Source: Aplectana chamaeleonis (Eukaryota > Nematoda > Chromadorea > Rhabditida > Cosmocercidae). Taken from it: 64,000 nt of DNA. The notes under the pieces are model-generated. The model had not been told where the DNA came from. It did no database searches and worked only from the letters and a program-made list of their open reading frames with translations. The translations under genes and the position numbers were made by a program. This document shows, one piece after another, positions 1 to 12,400 of the stretch (its first letter is position 1; every line of letters starts with the position of its first letter). The stretch is from NCBI GenBank assembly GCA_029168955.1, contig JAPDOI010000010.1:531501-595500 (forward strand), read 5' to 3'.

Positions 1-2080
1 AATCGGGTTCTATATTCACACCCGCGTTAGAGTCACACCCACCTTCGGGGTCCTAATCCCCTGGAAGATGGGAGAGTGAATGCACACCGACATCAGAATC
101 CCACCCACTCTAGGTTTCCCACACCTCGGAAAAATTCAGAGTGAGTATCTACCTTCATGCCAAGATCAAACACCCCCCGGGGTTCCAACAACTAGAGAAA
201 ATCGTAGAGTATCTACACCCACGCTAAAAACACCCCCACCGCGGGGTTAACAACCAAAATAGAAAACATACCCACGTCACAGTGCCACTAATCCCGGGGT
301 TCTAACCCTTTAAAAGAACCGAAGATCGTATCCACAAACATTTCAGAATCACATACACCCCAAGATACCAAGCCTTTGAAAAATCGGAGAATATCTCCAC
401 ACGGACGTCAGAGTCACACTCACCCTAGGAGACCAAAGTCACGCTTATCCTAGGAGACCTTTCAGGACATAGCTATACCCAATTCAGAATCACACCCACC
501 CCAAAGTTCCCACCCCTTGAAAAAAATTGGAGAGAGTATCCACACTCACGTCAGAATAAATCACTTCCATCCCAGAGATTCAACCCCTAGGAGAAGTTGG
601 AGAGTGTAACCACATCCATACCAGAATCAAATGCACCAATTGCAACCCTTCAAAAAAATCGGATTCTATATCCACGCCCACGTCAGAGTCACATCCACCC
701 TCGAGGTTCTATTCCCCGGGAAAATGGGATAGTGAACTCACACCTACATTAGAACCCCACCCACTCTGGGGTTCCCACCCTTCGAAGAAAATCGGAGCGA
801 GTTCCACACCCATGCCAGAATCAAACACACCCCGGGGTTCCAACACCTAGAAATTATCGGACAGTATCCACACCAACGCTAAAACCACATCCACGTTTGG
901 ATAAAACTCCAAACCAAAAATTACGGTCATGTTGGAGTCACATCCACCCTAGGCTTCCAACCCCTTAGAATGAGTGCAAAACATATCCATACCTATGTCA
1001 GAATCAAATACACTCCTTGAAAAAAAAATCGGAGCTTACATCCACACAGACGTCAAAGTCACACTCATCCTAGGGTTCCAACACCTTGGAAGAATCGGGA
1101 TTGTACCCACACCAACGTCAGAGTCACACCCACCCCGGGTTCCCGACCCCAATAAATCCACAATCATGTCGGAATCACATCCACCCTGAAGTTTCAAACC
1201 TCGGAAAAATCGGAGCATATATCCACACCCACGTCAAAATCAATCACTTCAATCTCAAAGATTCAATCACTTGATAAAGTTGCAGAGTGTATTCACATTC
1301 ATCCCAGAATCGAACACACACCCCAGAGTTGCAACCCTAAAAAAATCGGATAATATATCCACACCGACGTCAGAGTCACACCCGCCCTCGGAATCCCAAT
1401 CCATTGGGAAAATCGGGGAGTGTGTTCACATCCAAATCAGATTCCCACCCCCTCTGGGGTTCCGATCTCTCGAAAAATCGGAGCGAGTGTCTACCCCTCG
1501 GCAGAATCACGCTTAACCCAGGGATCCAAGCCCTAGAAAACCGGAGCATATATCCACACCGACGTCAGAACCAAACACTTCCAGCTCAGAAATCAAACTC
1601 CTTGTAAAAGTCGGAGAGTGTGTCCACATCTATACCAGAATCAAACATACACCCCAGAATTGCAACCCTATAAAAATCGGATTATATACACACCGACGTC
1701 AGGGTCACAGTCACCCACGGGTCCTAATCCCTTGGAAAAATTGGAGACGCATTCACACCCACTCTAGATACAAACCCACTCTGAGGTTCCAATCCCTAAA
1801 AAAATTGGTGCGAGAGTACACACCCGCAGCAAAATCACGCCCACCCCAGGGATCCAACCCCTAAAGAAAATGAGAGTGTATCCACCCGCATCCATGCCAG
1901 AATCGAGCACGCCTTGAGGAATTCGGAGAATATATTCACACTCGCGTAGGGATCAAACTCTCTGCCCCCCCCCCTCGAGGTTCAAAACTCTTGAAAAAAC
2001 AAACCGGAAAGTGTGTCCACACCGACGTGAGAATCACACTCATCCCATGATTCCAACCCTTCAAAAAATTCGGAAAGAAT
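1..2080 (+). repeat. Degenerate ~66-bp satellite array, forward orientation
   Basis: About thirty head-to-tail monomers of roughly 64-68 bp run through this block. Each has the order CACACCCACGTCAGAATCAC, then CACCC, a GGGGTTCCAACCCCTTG-like part, then AAAAATCGGAGAGTAT. Monomers are diverged from each other but the order is never broken. Every fifth monomer is more alike than its neighbours: related variants start near 607, 1287 and 1620, spaced about 680 and 333 bp, so a ~330-bp higher-order unit exists. Because 66 is a multiple of three, open frames of 60-80 codons appear on both strands; I do not regard them as genes. Confidence 0.9.
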
Positions 2081-2084
2081 TTTA

Positions 2085-2705
2085 AGAGAAACCTTCGCCC
2101 GAATTGGACCCGGCTCCTTCCAATTATGACGTCACCACATGGATATCGGCGGAGGGTCGGAATGCCACCGGGGTCTTCCTTCGGTTGGATTAGCCGCCTC
2201 GGCTCCCGTCCTATCGCTCTCGGAACGACTGCGGTACCATCGCAACAGACAGGCGCAGGAGTGCTTGTTTTGAGTGATAACATGCTAGTCACGTGATCAG
2301 CGGTTGTAAAAGGCGACTCTTCTCGTACAGACGGGCGGCTAACCTTTCGAGGCCACTCCTAAGAGGACTTCGGGTCACTTTCTGGAGAGTAACTTATGGC
2401 GACTTAGGGGATCCACCATGGCCCGCAGTGAGGAACGCTCCCGCGGTCCGTGCTAGGATGGTATCCTTGTTACGACCTGTGGCAGGATCACCCTCCATGC
2501 CTACAGGATGTGACAAGAACCCTATCCTCCCGTCATACTTCACCCTCTCGAAAAAAGGCGGTGATGAACAAAAATCAGCAACTGGGAAAGTTTTGAAAAA
2601 TACCCGGACAGCAACCGCGGTCCAAAATGCAATCGAATATTGCTGCAAGCGAAAGAGCGGTCGCTAATTATCGTTCGGAGGGGAGAGACAGCGTTGCTCC
2701 GGGCC
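2085..2705. other. Unique GC-richer island interrupting the satellite
   Basis: The satellite stops and resumes around this segment. It is richer in GC than its flanks and holds a 124-codon plus-strand open frame (2293-2667), basic and cysteine-poor, with no motif I recognise. No terminal repeats or target duplication are visible at the junctions. It may be the relic of a mobile element inserted in the array, or the original sequence into which the array expanded. I cannot choose between these. Confidence 0.4.
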
Positions 2706-2960
2706 CGCTACGAGCGACGGTTTGTCTGAGTATGTTCACCCATGCTAGAATCAAGCACACAATAGAGTTCTAATCCTTCGAAAACAAAATCGGAAATTAT
2801 GTCCACAGACACATCAGAATCATATACAGCCCAAGGTTGCAACCGATTGAAAAAACTGGAGAGTTCATCTACACCCACGTCACAATAACATCCATCCCGG
2901 TGTTCGTCCGCCCTGAAAGAATCGAGAATTGAATCCACACTAACGTCAGTATCACAACCG
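2706..2960 (+). repeat. Satellite block, forward orientation
   Basis: Three to four monomers of the ~66-bp family resume here in the same orientation as at the window start (TTCACCCATGCTAGAATC, CACAGACACATCAGAATC and so on). The block ends where the reverse-oriented block begins. Confidence 0.8.
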
Positions 2961-2984
2961 ACCCAGCATGGGATCAGAATCCCA

Positions 2985-3600
2985 AGGTTGTTGTGAATAC
3001 ACTCTCCATTTCTTCAAGGGGGTGAATCCACATGGTGGATGAGATTCTGACGTGGGTGAGGATACACTCTCTGTTTTTTCAGAGAGGTTGGAGCTTCGCG
3101 GTGCGCGTTTGAATCTGGCATGGAAGTGGAAATATTTTCCGTTTTCTGGAAGGGTTGAAACTCAGGGATGGGTGTAATTCTGACGTGGGTGTGGATATGT
3201 TCTCCAATTTCTTCAAAGAGCTGGAACTTCACTGTGGATGTGATTCTGACGTGGGTGCAAATATACTCTCGTTTTTTTTTCAGGGGCTGCAACCCCAGAA
3301 TGGGTTTGACTTTGACGTGGGTGTGAACACTTTCTCTGGATTTTTCAAGGGGTTGGACCTCGGGGTCAGTGTGATTTTGACGTGGGTGTGAATATGTTCT
3401 CCAATTTCTCAAAGACTCGCAACCCCGGGGTGTGTTTGATTCTGGCATGAATGTGGACATTTCCCGGTCTTTCAAGGGCTCGGAACCCTAGAATGAATGT
3501 GACCTTGACGTCTGTGTGAATATGTTCTCAGATTTTTTCCGAGGAGGAGGAACCTTGAGGTGTATGTGTTTCTGACATGGGTATGGTTACAGTTCAACTC
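2985..3600 (-). repeat. Satellite block, inverted orientation
   Basis: The same ~66-bp monomers appear as reverse complement: TTCTGACGTGGGTGTGGATA followed by CTCCAATTTCTTCAAAG and a GGGGTTG part. About nine monomers are present. The plus-strand reading gives a 22-residue periodic peptide (SDVGVD...FFKGLE) because the period is 22 codons; this is a by-product of the repeat. Confidence 0.85.
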
Positions 3601-3677
3601 CGCATTGCCGTTCAGTGCACAAAGTACACGCTTATTGCGGAAGCGTGCTGCCGCGCGGTTGCGGGTATCCTCAGACA

Positions 3678-3752
3678 GGGATGTGGGATCACCCGGGCGA
3701 AGGGATCATCCGGGCACAAAGGGCGAAAACCGCCCGGGTGATCCCACATCCC
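3678..3752. repeat. 22-bp perfect inverted repeat (hairpin) inside the satellite
   Basis: GGGATGTGGGATCACCCGGG and two further bases at 3678-3699 are exactly complementary to 3731-3752, with a 31-bp spacer that contains a weaker third copy (GGATCATCCGGG). The stem is very GC-rich. It sits where the inverted satellite block is interrupted, close to a return to forward orientation. Confidence 0.85.
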
Positions 3753-4140
3753 GGGGTAGGAACCCCACGGTGGATGTGGTTCTGACGTGGGTGTGGATAC
3801 TCTCTCCAATTTTCCCATGGGGTGGGAATCCACGCCCATGTCAGATCTACGTATTCCCAAAAGTTCTAACTCATTGAAAAATCGGAAAACATATTCACAC
3901 TTACGTAACAATCGAAACCACCCTGAGGCACCAACCCCTAGAGAAAATTGGACAACATATTCGCACCCTTGTTGGAAGCACACACGCACATCCCACGGTT
4001 TCAACCCCTAGGATCAATCACAGTGTATCCACATTGACGCCAGAATCACACCCACCTCGTGGCTAAAAATTCCTTGAAAAAATTTGAAGAACATACCCAC
4101 TCCCTAACCAAAATCCTACTCACCCCGCAGCTGCAACGCC
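3753..4140. repeat. Satellite block: one inverted monomer, then forward monomers
   Basis: 3753-3825 is one reverse-oriented monomer (TTCTGACGTGGGTGTGGATA). From about 3826 the orientation switches back to forward (CACGCCCATGTCAGATC, CACACTTACGTAACAATC, CACATTGACGCCAGAATC). The array decays into unrelated AT-richer sequence near 4140. Confidence 0.75.
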
Positions 4141-5090
4141 TTAAAATTTGGAGTACAGAAACAATGAATCTCGTTCAAAACTGGCTCAATGGCTTGCGAT
4201 GATTGAAACCGGTTGTGGTCCTCGGAGTGCTTATGGCGTGGTACATCAATTACTCGGTGTTCAGGATTCACATGTTTCTGCATATTTTTTTTCTGATTGC
4301 GACGATGGAAGCGATAGTTAATTCCTACAAAACTATAGCCGTTTATGTACACAACAACCTATATCTTATGATGTGATCGATCATAAATTTTTTACATATG
4401 TATTTCTATAAATTGCTTTTCTATGAAAGATTTTCTGTGTCGAACCACAAGCTACTGTTCTCTTGTTATCCTGCACAGCTGTCCTTGTTTAGGTGTTCAG
4501 CAGAAATTGTGATTTACTCAATTTTAGTGAGAGGGGAACAGTCTGAAATAGAGGGACCGAATAGATTAACAACCTGTAAGAAGCGAAAATGAACATGAAA
4601 AACTGAGAAGGGGATGAAAGCTCTTCCCCAACTGAGATAAATCAAAGTCAGTCGCACCGCACGATCTGTGGTCTGGTGTGCATTACATGAGCAAATCATG
4701 ATTTTCAGAAAAAAAAAGAAGGCAGTTCTGTCACATTTGAATGCAGACACATTAGAGATTCTATGCAAAAAAAACGAAAAAAAAACGAAGTTTTGTCTTC
4801 CCTATAGTTGAACACGCGGGTGTACTGATTTTGAACCTTCCCAAAAGGGTAAGCTTAATCTGAGGAGGAGGGTATAAGTGGTTCGAAGAGAGTGCTCTTC
4901 TTTTCAACCGAGGACTCCAGAAGTGAGTATGGGCGAACAGCGTGTAGCAGCCCAGCAAGAGTAACTAATTTTTAGCCAAATCCACATTCTGTATCCAAGT
5001 GCTAACAGTGATCTCTGATAATATTTGAATCCTCCTTTCTCAAGATTCTTATCTATAAGAATGCCGACCAGATTCGTCTACACCGTCGAC
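4141..5090. other. No recognisable feature
   Basis: AT-rich sequence with short open frames only. I see no convincing splice-bounded exon, no terminal repeats and no protein motif. Confidence 0.5.
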
Positions 5091-5093
5091 TTA

Positions 5094-5470
5094 TCAAACG
5101 TCACTTAGCAAATCAAATCTGGGAGCGGGAGAGGTGGATGGATACGTCAGGCGCGCATGAGTTAGCAACCAAAGAGGATGGAGAGGGGTTTGGCGCGTGT
5201 GTTGGTTGGGAAATGGTGCAGAACGCTCCTGAAAAAAATTCGAAGGCTGGGCATTTCCGAATAATTCTTGAAAACGCTCGAGAGACATTTCAACACGCTC
5301 TATAAAGGTGTTGAGATCATTGCTGGAGATTGAACTCAAATCTACCTCCGAAAATTGCCCGTCATAAGATCGCAAAATCAGAGTGAATGGCTCCTCTAGT
5401 TGGAAGGGTGATCTATATTTCAACGTCTGCCTGGTTGTCGCTTCGATTCTAGAGGGATGTTTTAACAGAT
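5094..5470 (-). CDS. Exon-like open frame, function unknown
   Basis: A minus-strand frame stays open for about 125 codons, starting before the first ATG (5421-5423) and ending at a stop at 5094-5096. The first two thirds look protein-like: mixed hydrophobic and acidic residues including EEPFTLILRSYDGQFSEVDL and a helical stretch FIERVEMSLERFQELFG. The C-terminal part is proline- and histidine-rich and less convincing. I recognise no family. It could be an exon of a host gene or a fragment of a retroelement structural protein. Confidence 0.3.
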
Positions 5471-5559
5471 GGGTATTTAACTACAAGAAACATTGTGTTC
5501 AAAAATAACATGATTTCTTCTGATGAGCCTTTTAGTAGACAGGCTCCCTCTCTTCCTTC

Positions 5560-5800
5560 TGGTGAGCATTTTCATAGGCCATTGGTATACCTTCCTGTCG
5601 CTGCAGCGACAGGTTTCGACAACTATCACTCATCGTGTCGGGACCGGCACCAGCGCTATGGCAGGGTCGGCCGCGGGATCAGTTTGCGTGCGCCCGTCGC
5701 TGGAACAGGTCGCTGAGGGCTGTTAGACTTTTCACTGACGTAACCCTGGTACACTCCGTCGCCGCAGCGACGGCCCGTCGCTGGCTTCCTGGACTCCATA
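5560..5800. repeat. GTCGC-rich palindromic repeat, copy A
   Basis: The segment contains CTGTCGCTGCAGCGACAG, a near-perfect palindrome, and a second palindrome TCCGTCGCCGCAGCGACGG. Its left part (GCCATTGGTATACCTTC) recurs in inverted orientation near 6322-6340. It is probably a diverged foldback-type element; ends are not defined. Confidence 0.45.
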
Positions 5801-6219
5801 TATTCATCTATTTCATGCTGTTTTTATGTAATTTTGGCATACCATGGACAGTATAGTGACATCAAAAGACATAATAGTTTTGTACGCTTCGGTTTAGTTG
5901 TTAACCTGCAGTTTTTCTTTCGATTGGGTATTTATGTGCTGTCATTAATCCATTCAATTACTCATGAATCATTCTTTTTATTTATACATTTGTCTAGGCT
6001 GTCGAGTGTGTGGATTATATCCCAAGCCGACGTATTTTGCCTCTTCTTTGGAACTAAATTTTCCGCTTCCCCAGTTACCAACTAAAAACAGGGATGGTTA
6101 AAACGACTATAATGATGACCATATTGTGATGGAAGGTGAAAACAATTGGAAATGTCACGGAATCCCACACAAACTGTGATTGCGTGACCATAATCGATTT
6201 TTTTCTTTGCTGTGCAGAT

Positions 6220-6430
6220 GCGCGTGTGCGGAAACATCAGTCCGCAGAAGCGCGTGGAATTCAATGCGGCGACGAAGACTCCGTCGCCGTGTCCGTCGCA
6301 GGCGACCGGCTGTCGCTGAAGTATACCAATGGCGATAGAGACAGACTTTCCACAATGCTCACTAGAAATAGACGAAACATGAAAAGTTTCCTGTTTTTCG
6401 TTGCAGTACCTCCCAGACACCCCTTACTGA
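6220..6430 (-). repeat. GTCGC-rich repeat, copy B (inverted relative to copy A)
   Basis: Read on the minus strand it gives GCCATTGGTATACTTCAGCG followed by CGACAGCCGGTCGCC, matching the left half of the 5560-5800 element. The two copies lie about 500 bp apart in opposite orientation. Confidence 0.4.
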
Positions 6431-6439
6431 CTCAATGAC

Positions 6440-7760
6440 AGCTATAAGTGTGCACCCGCCAAGGTTTCGATACGCGTGGTTAGTTCCGCTGTCAATCAGG
6501 TGAGGGCAAGCGCCCCAAAGAGAGGCATCGAATATTCAGTGGGGCTCACAGGGAAGTTCCCAGGTCCAAGTGAAGCAGATTTGTGAGAATTCAGCCTAAT
6601 GGTGTGAGCGGCACCCTTCAACTCCGAAATTTCTAGCCCAAACAATATTTTCCAGCAAATTTCCTACGCATAGTAGAACAGATTTGAATTTTCCGTTCAA
6701 ACGTGGACTCAGAAACGTACATTTAAGTTAAATTAACCACTCTATGGAGACGTTTTCACAAGCAATGAAGAAAGCATCAAAATCGATTCAGTACGGGTCT
6801 TACACCCATGCCATCTATTAAAGCTCTAAATATGTCATTTACGCGATTGCACTACAGCAGATCCTGCTCGAGACAAAATCCTATCAGGATTAAGGAGCAT
6901 AATCTATAAATCGATAGGTGATTTAATCAAATTTACGGTAGAAAAACAACCACTTTTCGAATATGATGTTCAACTGAACTCGGAAAATCGAATACGTTTG
7001 GTAGATGAACCGAAGAGGAAAAGCAATATAACGTTGGCATGGATCCGGTCGGGAAAAGCGAAGTATGTTGCACAAATAAGCTTTGAATAAAAGCAGAAGT
7101 GCCAAGTCTTAACCAACAATGTTTTTCTGGCCGAATTCTGTCGCCGAAATCTTGAGACGGATGTAGAAAGCACCGGAGCGATAGACCATGTCGGAGTGCC
7201 ATTTTTGTTGAAAATGATTGTTGCAAATTATCGATCGATTTGCCTCCCGAAACGAGTGCCCCAGAATTTCCAAGACTGACTGTCGAAAAGTCAGTCGAAA
7301 GCCGCGGCGTTGCTTCTCGGGGAAACTTAAAACGAAGAAGAGATGGCTTCCGACGGACTGATTCCAATTTCTGAGTGCACCTTCCTAATAAGAGAACATG
7401 AAGAAGTTTTCTGATGTGCTGTATCGTATTAGCGTATTGGTAATATATGTAATAGAATATTACCTTACAATCTTATCAGACTGTCATAAACCACAAATTT
7501 CACACTTTTCCAGTAAATTGGGATGGTCACAGTGACGACTTTCGTTCGACTCCTTTTCGACGTCATATTTAAAGGGCAACGGATCTGTCGATGCCGGGTC
7601 CTGATGACGTGCTAGTAATGGCAGAGCGTTCTCGAAGCAGGGACGCATAGGGTGCCAGGCGGCGGAGCCTGCATTATGAATCAGTGTTCGTCGCGCGGTT
7701 GAGCATGCGGCCGCCTCGTTAAGATCATCTCAGTCCTGCCCAAGCCGATGAACGTTCGGC
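6440..7760. other. No recognisable gene
   Basis: Mixed-composition sequence. A minus-strand frame of 144 codons (6933-7367) lacks motifs and plausible splice sites. 7540-7760 is more GC-rich and leads into the open frame at 7770. Confidence 0.4.
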
Positions 7761-7769
7761 GCAATCGAA

Positions 7770-8018
7770 ATGGAGCTCTCTGCTCAAGCAGTATATGTCA
7801 ATGGTTTCAATGTAAAGCCCAGCGGTCAACTGGTGATCAGAAAAGCCTGTGCCACCTACAACCTGGAAGCTCTGAGGGTGGAGCAGGGAACGTCTTGGCT
7901 TTGCCTCACTGACTCAGTGTCGACAGACGTCACGCTGGAAGGCACACTAGCGCGCAGCAAACAGAACCATCACTCAGGTATGCCCTTAATGACCGAGGGA
8001 AACGGTTCTCCCATGTAA
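7770..8018 (+). CDS. Short open frame of unknown nature
   Basis: An 82-codon frame starts at the first ATG after an in-frame stop and ends at TAA (8016-8018). The peptide is balanced and not low-complexity. An alternative reading ends an exon at CAG/GTATGCC near 7977. I recognise no domain. The preceding GC-rich 200 bp could be its leader or the 5' region of a retroelement. Weak support for a real gene. Confidence 0.22.
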   Translation: MELSAQAVYVNGFNVKPSGQLVIRKACATYNLEALRVEQGTSWLCLTDSVSTDVTLEGTLARSKQNHHSGMPLMTEGNGSPM

Positions 8019-8213
8019 ATGAGTGAGCTAGTTATAATCTCAAAGAGGTCTTGTCGTTTTATATTCGAGCACAACGCGTATGTCCCTATCGTACACGTCC
8101 CCAACGAAAATCGTGCTCTCTACCATCCCAATCGCCGATGGAAACGGATTGTGAAGCCACGTGTCGCGGCACTAAGTACCAATCAAAGGCAATGTTTACG
8201 ATCACGGTCGAAG

Positions 8214-8240
8214 GCAGAAGAAGAAGAAGAAGAAAAGTTT
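8214..8240 (+). repeat. (GAA)n microsatellite
   Basis: A short run of AGAAGAAGAAGAAGAAGAAA, pure except at its ends. Confidence 0.9.
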
Positions 8241-8859
8241 TGGCATAAAAATACGGCCAACACTGTTTTTCATTTCTTCATAACCACTGTGTTGGTCACA
8301 GCATGCTACAAATTTTACGAAGAAACGGCTAAATTGTCTGCTTTTGATGGAAGGATTCGGCAACCTGCCAAGGTTGTCCACGACGGTGTGAGAAACATGT
8401 ACAGTCGCGCATTGTAAGTCGTGCTGTTCAACCAAAGTTGCATGAACATTACATGCGGAAACGGTTGAAGTTGCGGTCGAAGACAAAGAGAAATGCTGAG
8501 AATAGGCAGCAGAAAGTTGAGAGTAGGAAGGCCGGATACAAAATTACTCATATCCCCAGCAATACGTTTCTTTAACGATGAGAGCAAAGGTAGGAGTCAG
8601 AATAGGGCATCCAATATATCTTTGGCTTCTCTATTCAGGCTCTATCCAGGGACCAATTATTCTCTTGAGCAGAGAGTCTCGAATTTAAAACAATATCGCA
8701 AGCACTGCATTTAGGGTTCTCGAATTCGAGAGGAGTGAGAAGCGACGGAGAAGAACTTTCTGAGAAGTCGGCCTTCTGGCACGAGTAATGACTTAGCAAT
8801 GTCATATTTCGAAGAATTCGGCAGTTTTAAAGAAAAAACGGCGTGAATTTCTCCAGAGA

Positions 8860-9060
8860 ATGATAGGCGCAGAGAAACTTGGAAAAAATTAAAGTTGTGT
8901 ATGCAGTGAAAGGACTGAAAATTCGATTTGGTAGTCGAACATAGACCAACAATCGATAAATGGTGACCGACGAGGGATTGGGTTTTACAAGCTTTTTCGG
9001 TAAACTTATCAGGGCAAAACAAGCACGATATTCATTGGAGCGTTTCATTTATCTAGTTTG
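8860..9060 (+). pseudogene. Degenerate inverted copy of the 9100-9371 exon
   Basis: The plus strand reads TNNR, a stop, then VTDEGLGFTSFFGKL. The minus-strand exon 100 bp further on reads TNSRQVVTDEGLDVTSFSFVV. At DNA level GACGAGGGATTGG followed by TTACAAGCTTTT is shared. The copy has an in-frame stop and frame loss upstream, so it is not coding. The pair is arranged tail-to-tail. Confidence 0.6.
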
Positions 9061-9099
9061 ACCTAAGCTGATTGTGGTATTAGAGTTTGAAATGTCATT

Positions 9100-9371
9100 T
9101 TAGTGTTTCCATATCGTCCTCGATTTTGCTTCGGTGACTACAAAGGAAAAGCTTGTAACGTCCAATCCCTCGTCTGTTACTACTTGTCGACTGTTGGTAT
9201 ACGCTTTTACAACAAGATCGGTTTTCGCACTTTCTGTAGTTTCAAAAAACCATTTCAGACCATTTCTGGGTGGTAATATCAAGTGTGCTCCGTCATCATC
9301 GATACAGATTGCATGAACTCGGGCAGAGATCTGAGACAAACGCCTATTTTCTGAACTCTGTGCAGTACACG
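9100..9371 (-). CDS. Probable terminal exon of an unidentified gene
   Basis: A minus-strand frame follows a good acceptor (AATTTCGCAG, cut at 9371/9372) and runs about 90 codons to a TAA at 9100-9102. The peptide contains HAICIDDDGAHLILPPRNG, KWFFETTESAKTDLVVKAYT and VVTDEGLDVTSFSFVV, which look like a globular domain. No family is recognised. The frame also stays open across the acceptor to an ATG at 9439-9441, so a single-exon reading is possible; the N-terminus of that version is not a clear signal peptide. I see no upstream partner exon. A decayed inverted copy at 8860-9060 suggests local duplication or a mobile-element origin. Confidence 0.4.
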
Positions 9372-9449
9372 CTGCGAAATTGGGTATTATAATGTCCGAC
9401 AGTATAGTAGAACTGTTTGGATACAGAGCTATTAAAAGCATCAGAATTA

Positions 9450-12400
9450 CAATGATAGAGAGTAGTTAGCTCATCTATACTCAAAATCACGCACAAAATT
9501 CACATATATTGATCAGCAATAAACTCTTCAAACCTCGAACGACGACTGCGAATATTTTCAGTAAAACATCACTACACAGCCATTCCTTATTGCGGGTTCA
9601 GCCGCATCCGGATTAGTCGAATAGTAAGGACTAGTAATTCAGCGGCACCGGAAAAAAATGAGACAGCTACAATACCATGAGTTTGTCACGACACTGAAAA
9701 TAATTTTGAAGGCAGAGAGTATTGATCTGAATGCGCACAAGTTTATCAACAGATGTCCAAGAAGATTTCCATATGACGGCTGTAATATGAGAGATACATG
9801 AAGCAACACTCTGGGTGATATTCTGAGACATAGAACATGCGGTAATCTGAGAAGCACGATGTTTATTGAAAATATAGGATTGCAGTAGAAAAAACGAAAT
9901 GCACGTGCACGTAATCGTCGGAAGCGAAGATGAACTGAAGATAGACATATGATAAATAGGAGTGGTAGCTTTCTTGCACTATGATAAACAGAATAAGCGA
10001 AGGTGTACCTGAACGCAATCATACAAGGTGCGCGACATGAATGCTGATGAAAGATGAACTCAACTGCTGGTTATAGACAACACAGAGACGAGTCCTTATC
10101 TGACGTGAGTCAAAATTGAAACAAAACACTACTAAGCTAATTCAATGATTAGAATAAAAGACGCTGTTCAGATTGGGGGGGGGGTTGCCCACTCAAGTAT
10201 CATTTTTAGAACCAAATGTAAACTCTTACTTTAGATATCTCAAAACTTTTATTGGCCAGTGTCGCCTTGGGATCCAAAGAAATACATGTAATTCTTGTCA
10301 CTCTCGCCTTTGAAACTGAAAGTACCATCCCCTTATAGCACTTAATATACTTAAAAGATCTCGAAAGATGGTATTAGATCATGCATGTTCATATCTTTTT
10401 GAGAAAGACTTTCTCGATGCTCTTGCTCTCTGAGGATTTACAGGTTAGGTAATTCGTTAAGCAGCATGGAAATAAGTTCAAGAGATTTATGGTCTTGTAC
10501 TACACTGCGCACCTACAGGCACAGTTCAAAGAGGATGATAATTTGGTTTCTCATGAGAACCTCCACCAAAACAATAGTCTTCACTGGGGCTTCCAGGATG
10601 CACAAAGCAAAATACCCTGTCTTTTCCATTGAGGTGGAGATTCTCTCGTATGCTCCGTTTTAATTAATTTTTTAGAAAATTGGTCAGTTTACTATTAAGC
10701 AAGTCAAATAATCAAGAAATGTGTACAATGAAGTAAAATCTTAAAGCATGAGGTCTCCTGAAAAACAAACTTCTTCTATCTACGACTTCATTGCATATCC
10801 ACGAGAAGCTGAGGTAGCTCTGTGTTTGCGCAGTGTTGGAACCAGGAGCTGACCTCAGCCAACACACTCCCACTTCTCATTCAGTGTTAACTTTTGAACT
10901 ACATTTTGCCCTTTTCGCATCTTAGACGACGTTTCAGGACTTCTCAGAGCTGTCCGATGGGGTCCCGATCTTATGATTAACTTGACTAGTTTATATGCAG
11001 CGCCAACATGATGAGGATGATATCAGAGCAAGCCCTCGCCAGTGGGGGCCGCGGTTTCAGGGTTTGTTCTCTGAATTATGAAATGTCAATCAAACCCCTT
11101 TAAACCCGCGGGTGCATCAGACCCCAGGATATTCCTGTAGACCTCTTTTGTCATGATTCCGGAAATCCTCCGTGTTGTTTGAATGTATTGCCGTCTTATC
11201 TTAAACACAGTTGAACTTCTGAAGCCTCCCTGCTTAACAGACATGCATTGATTTCCTCTCTTTGAACCGCTTCGATACTGCAGCGGCGATAGAATAGGCA
11301 ACTCTGATGCTTCTCAAAATTACATCCGGTGAGTCCATTCCGTTGACCACAAGCATTGGCTTTCTGAACGGCGGCTCTGAGCGAGTTACTTCGAACACTT
11401 CAATCTCAGTAGTTTAAAAGAGGAGAAGGCCGCTCGGAATAACAACATTTTCTACTCACTTGCATCCTCTGAATTCTAGGAAAACGCTCTCGCCATGGGA
11501 TGCATCAATTAGGAGACACCGTTCAGCTGAGAATAAAATAATTACCAGCCTTAATATGCACAAAACTGAAAGCAAATATCAAGCTGTCGGAGAAGTTTCT
11601 CGTCACTCGTTTTATGGTATCAGTGTGAATATTCGGCGCTCCTTTTTAATGAGGCGTCTAAAATTGTTCTTCCTATCTAAGGCGAATTTGTGCTTCTAAC
11701 AAAAATTGGTTGCTTCCGAATTTCAAGCCGGAATTTGATTAGAATCCGAATCGTCGACTGAATGTGATCGAACGTTCTAACATTCCTCTAGGAACACATG
11801 AAAGCTGCCAAGATTGATAGGTCATTCAGACCCTTTTTATGAATGACGATAATACCTGCTTAAATTCTTAACAGAATTCGAGTTTTCTACGAAGTAACTC
11901 AAATTAAAAGTCTACGTCGTGGTAGTTACTAGCAAACAAATTCATGGTAGTTACTAGCAAACAGAATGATCTGCGATATCACAGCTAAATGCTTCTTTTA
12001 TTGAGGATAATCCAAAACAGACTCAGGAGATGGGGTTGCATTGTCCACCATGCCGAACGAGAGGCTAGAAATTACACCAGATCACTAAACTCAGCGAGAA
12101 TGAGGTAACCAGCCACAAGGAAATGGAGCTGAAGCAAATGGGCAAAGGCGCCGAGATCTGAACAGAGCCTCTTCACGTGACGCAGCGCCGTAAACTGGTC
12201 GTTGCGGTACCAAGCAAGGGCAAGCTCGTCAGATCCGTGTAGCAGAGCCACTTTTAGCAGAATATTGGCTATTCGAAGTTTGACCATTTTGATAACCAGA
12301 CGTGTACTATGCGACTCCTTATTAATTGTCCCCATGAGGCTCTGAGGTGCTTCACTCTCCGGTTTTTGGCCATATAGTAAGGATCTGGGAACCTAACAAA

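Noticed and set aside
974..1607. Several 60-80-codon frames in the satellite
   Set aside because: The ~66-bp period is 22 codons, so frames stay open by periodicity; no start context or motif.
1..4140. CRISPR array
   Set aside because: The repeats are contiguous degenerate monomers without unique spacers, and the genome is clearly eukaryotic.
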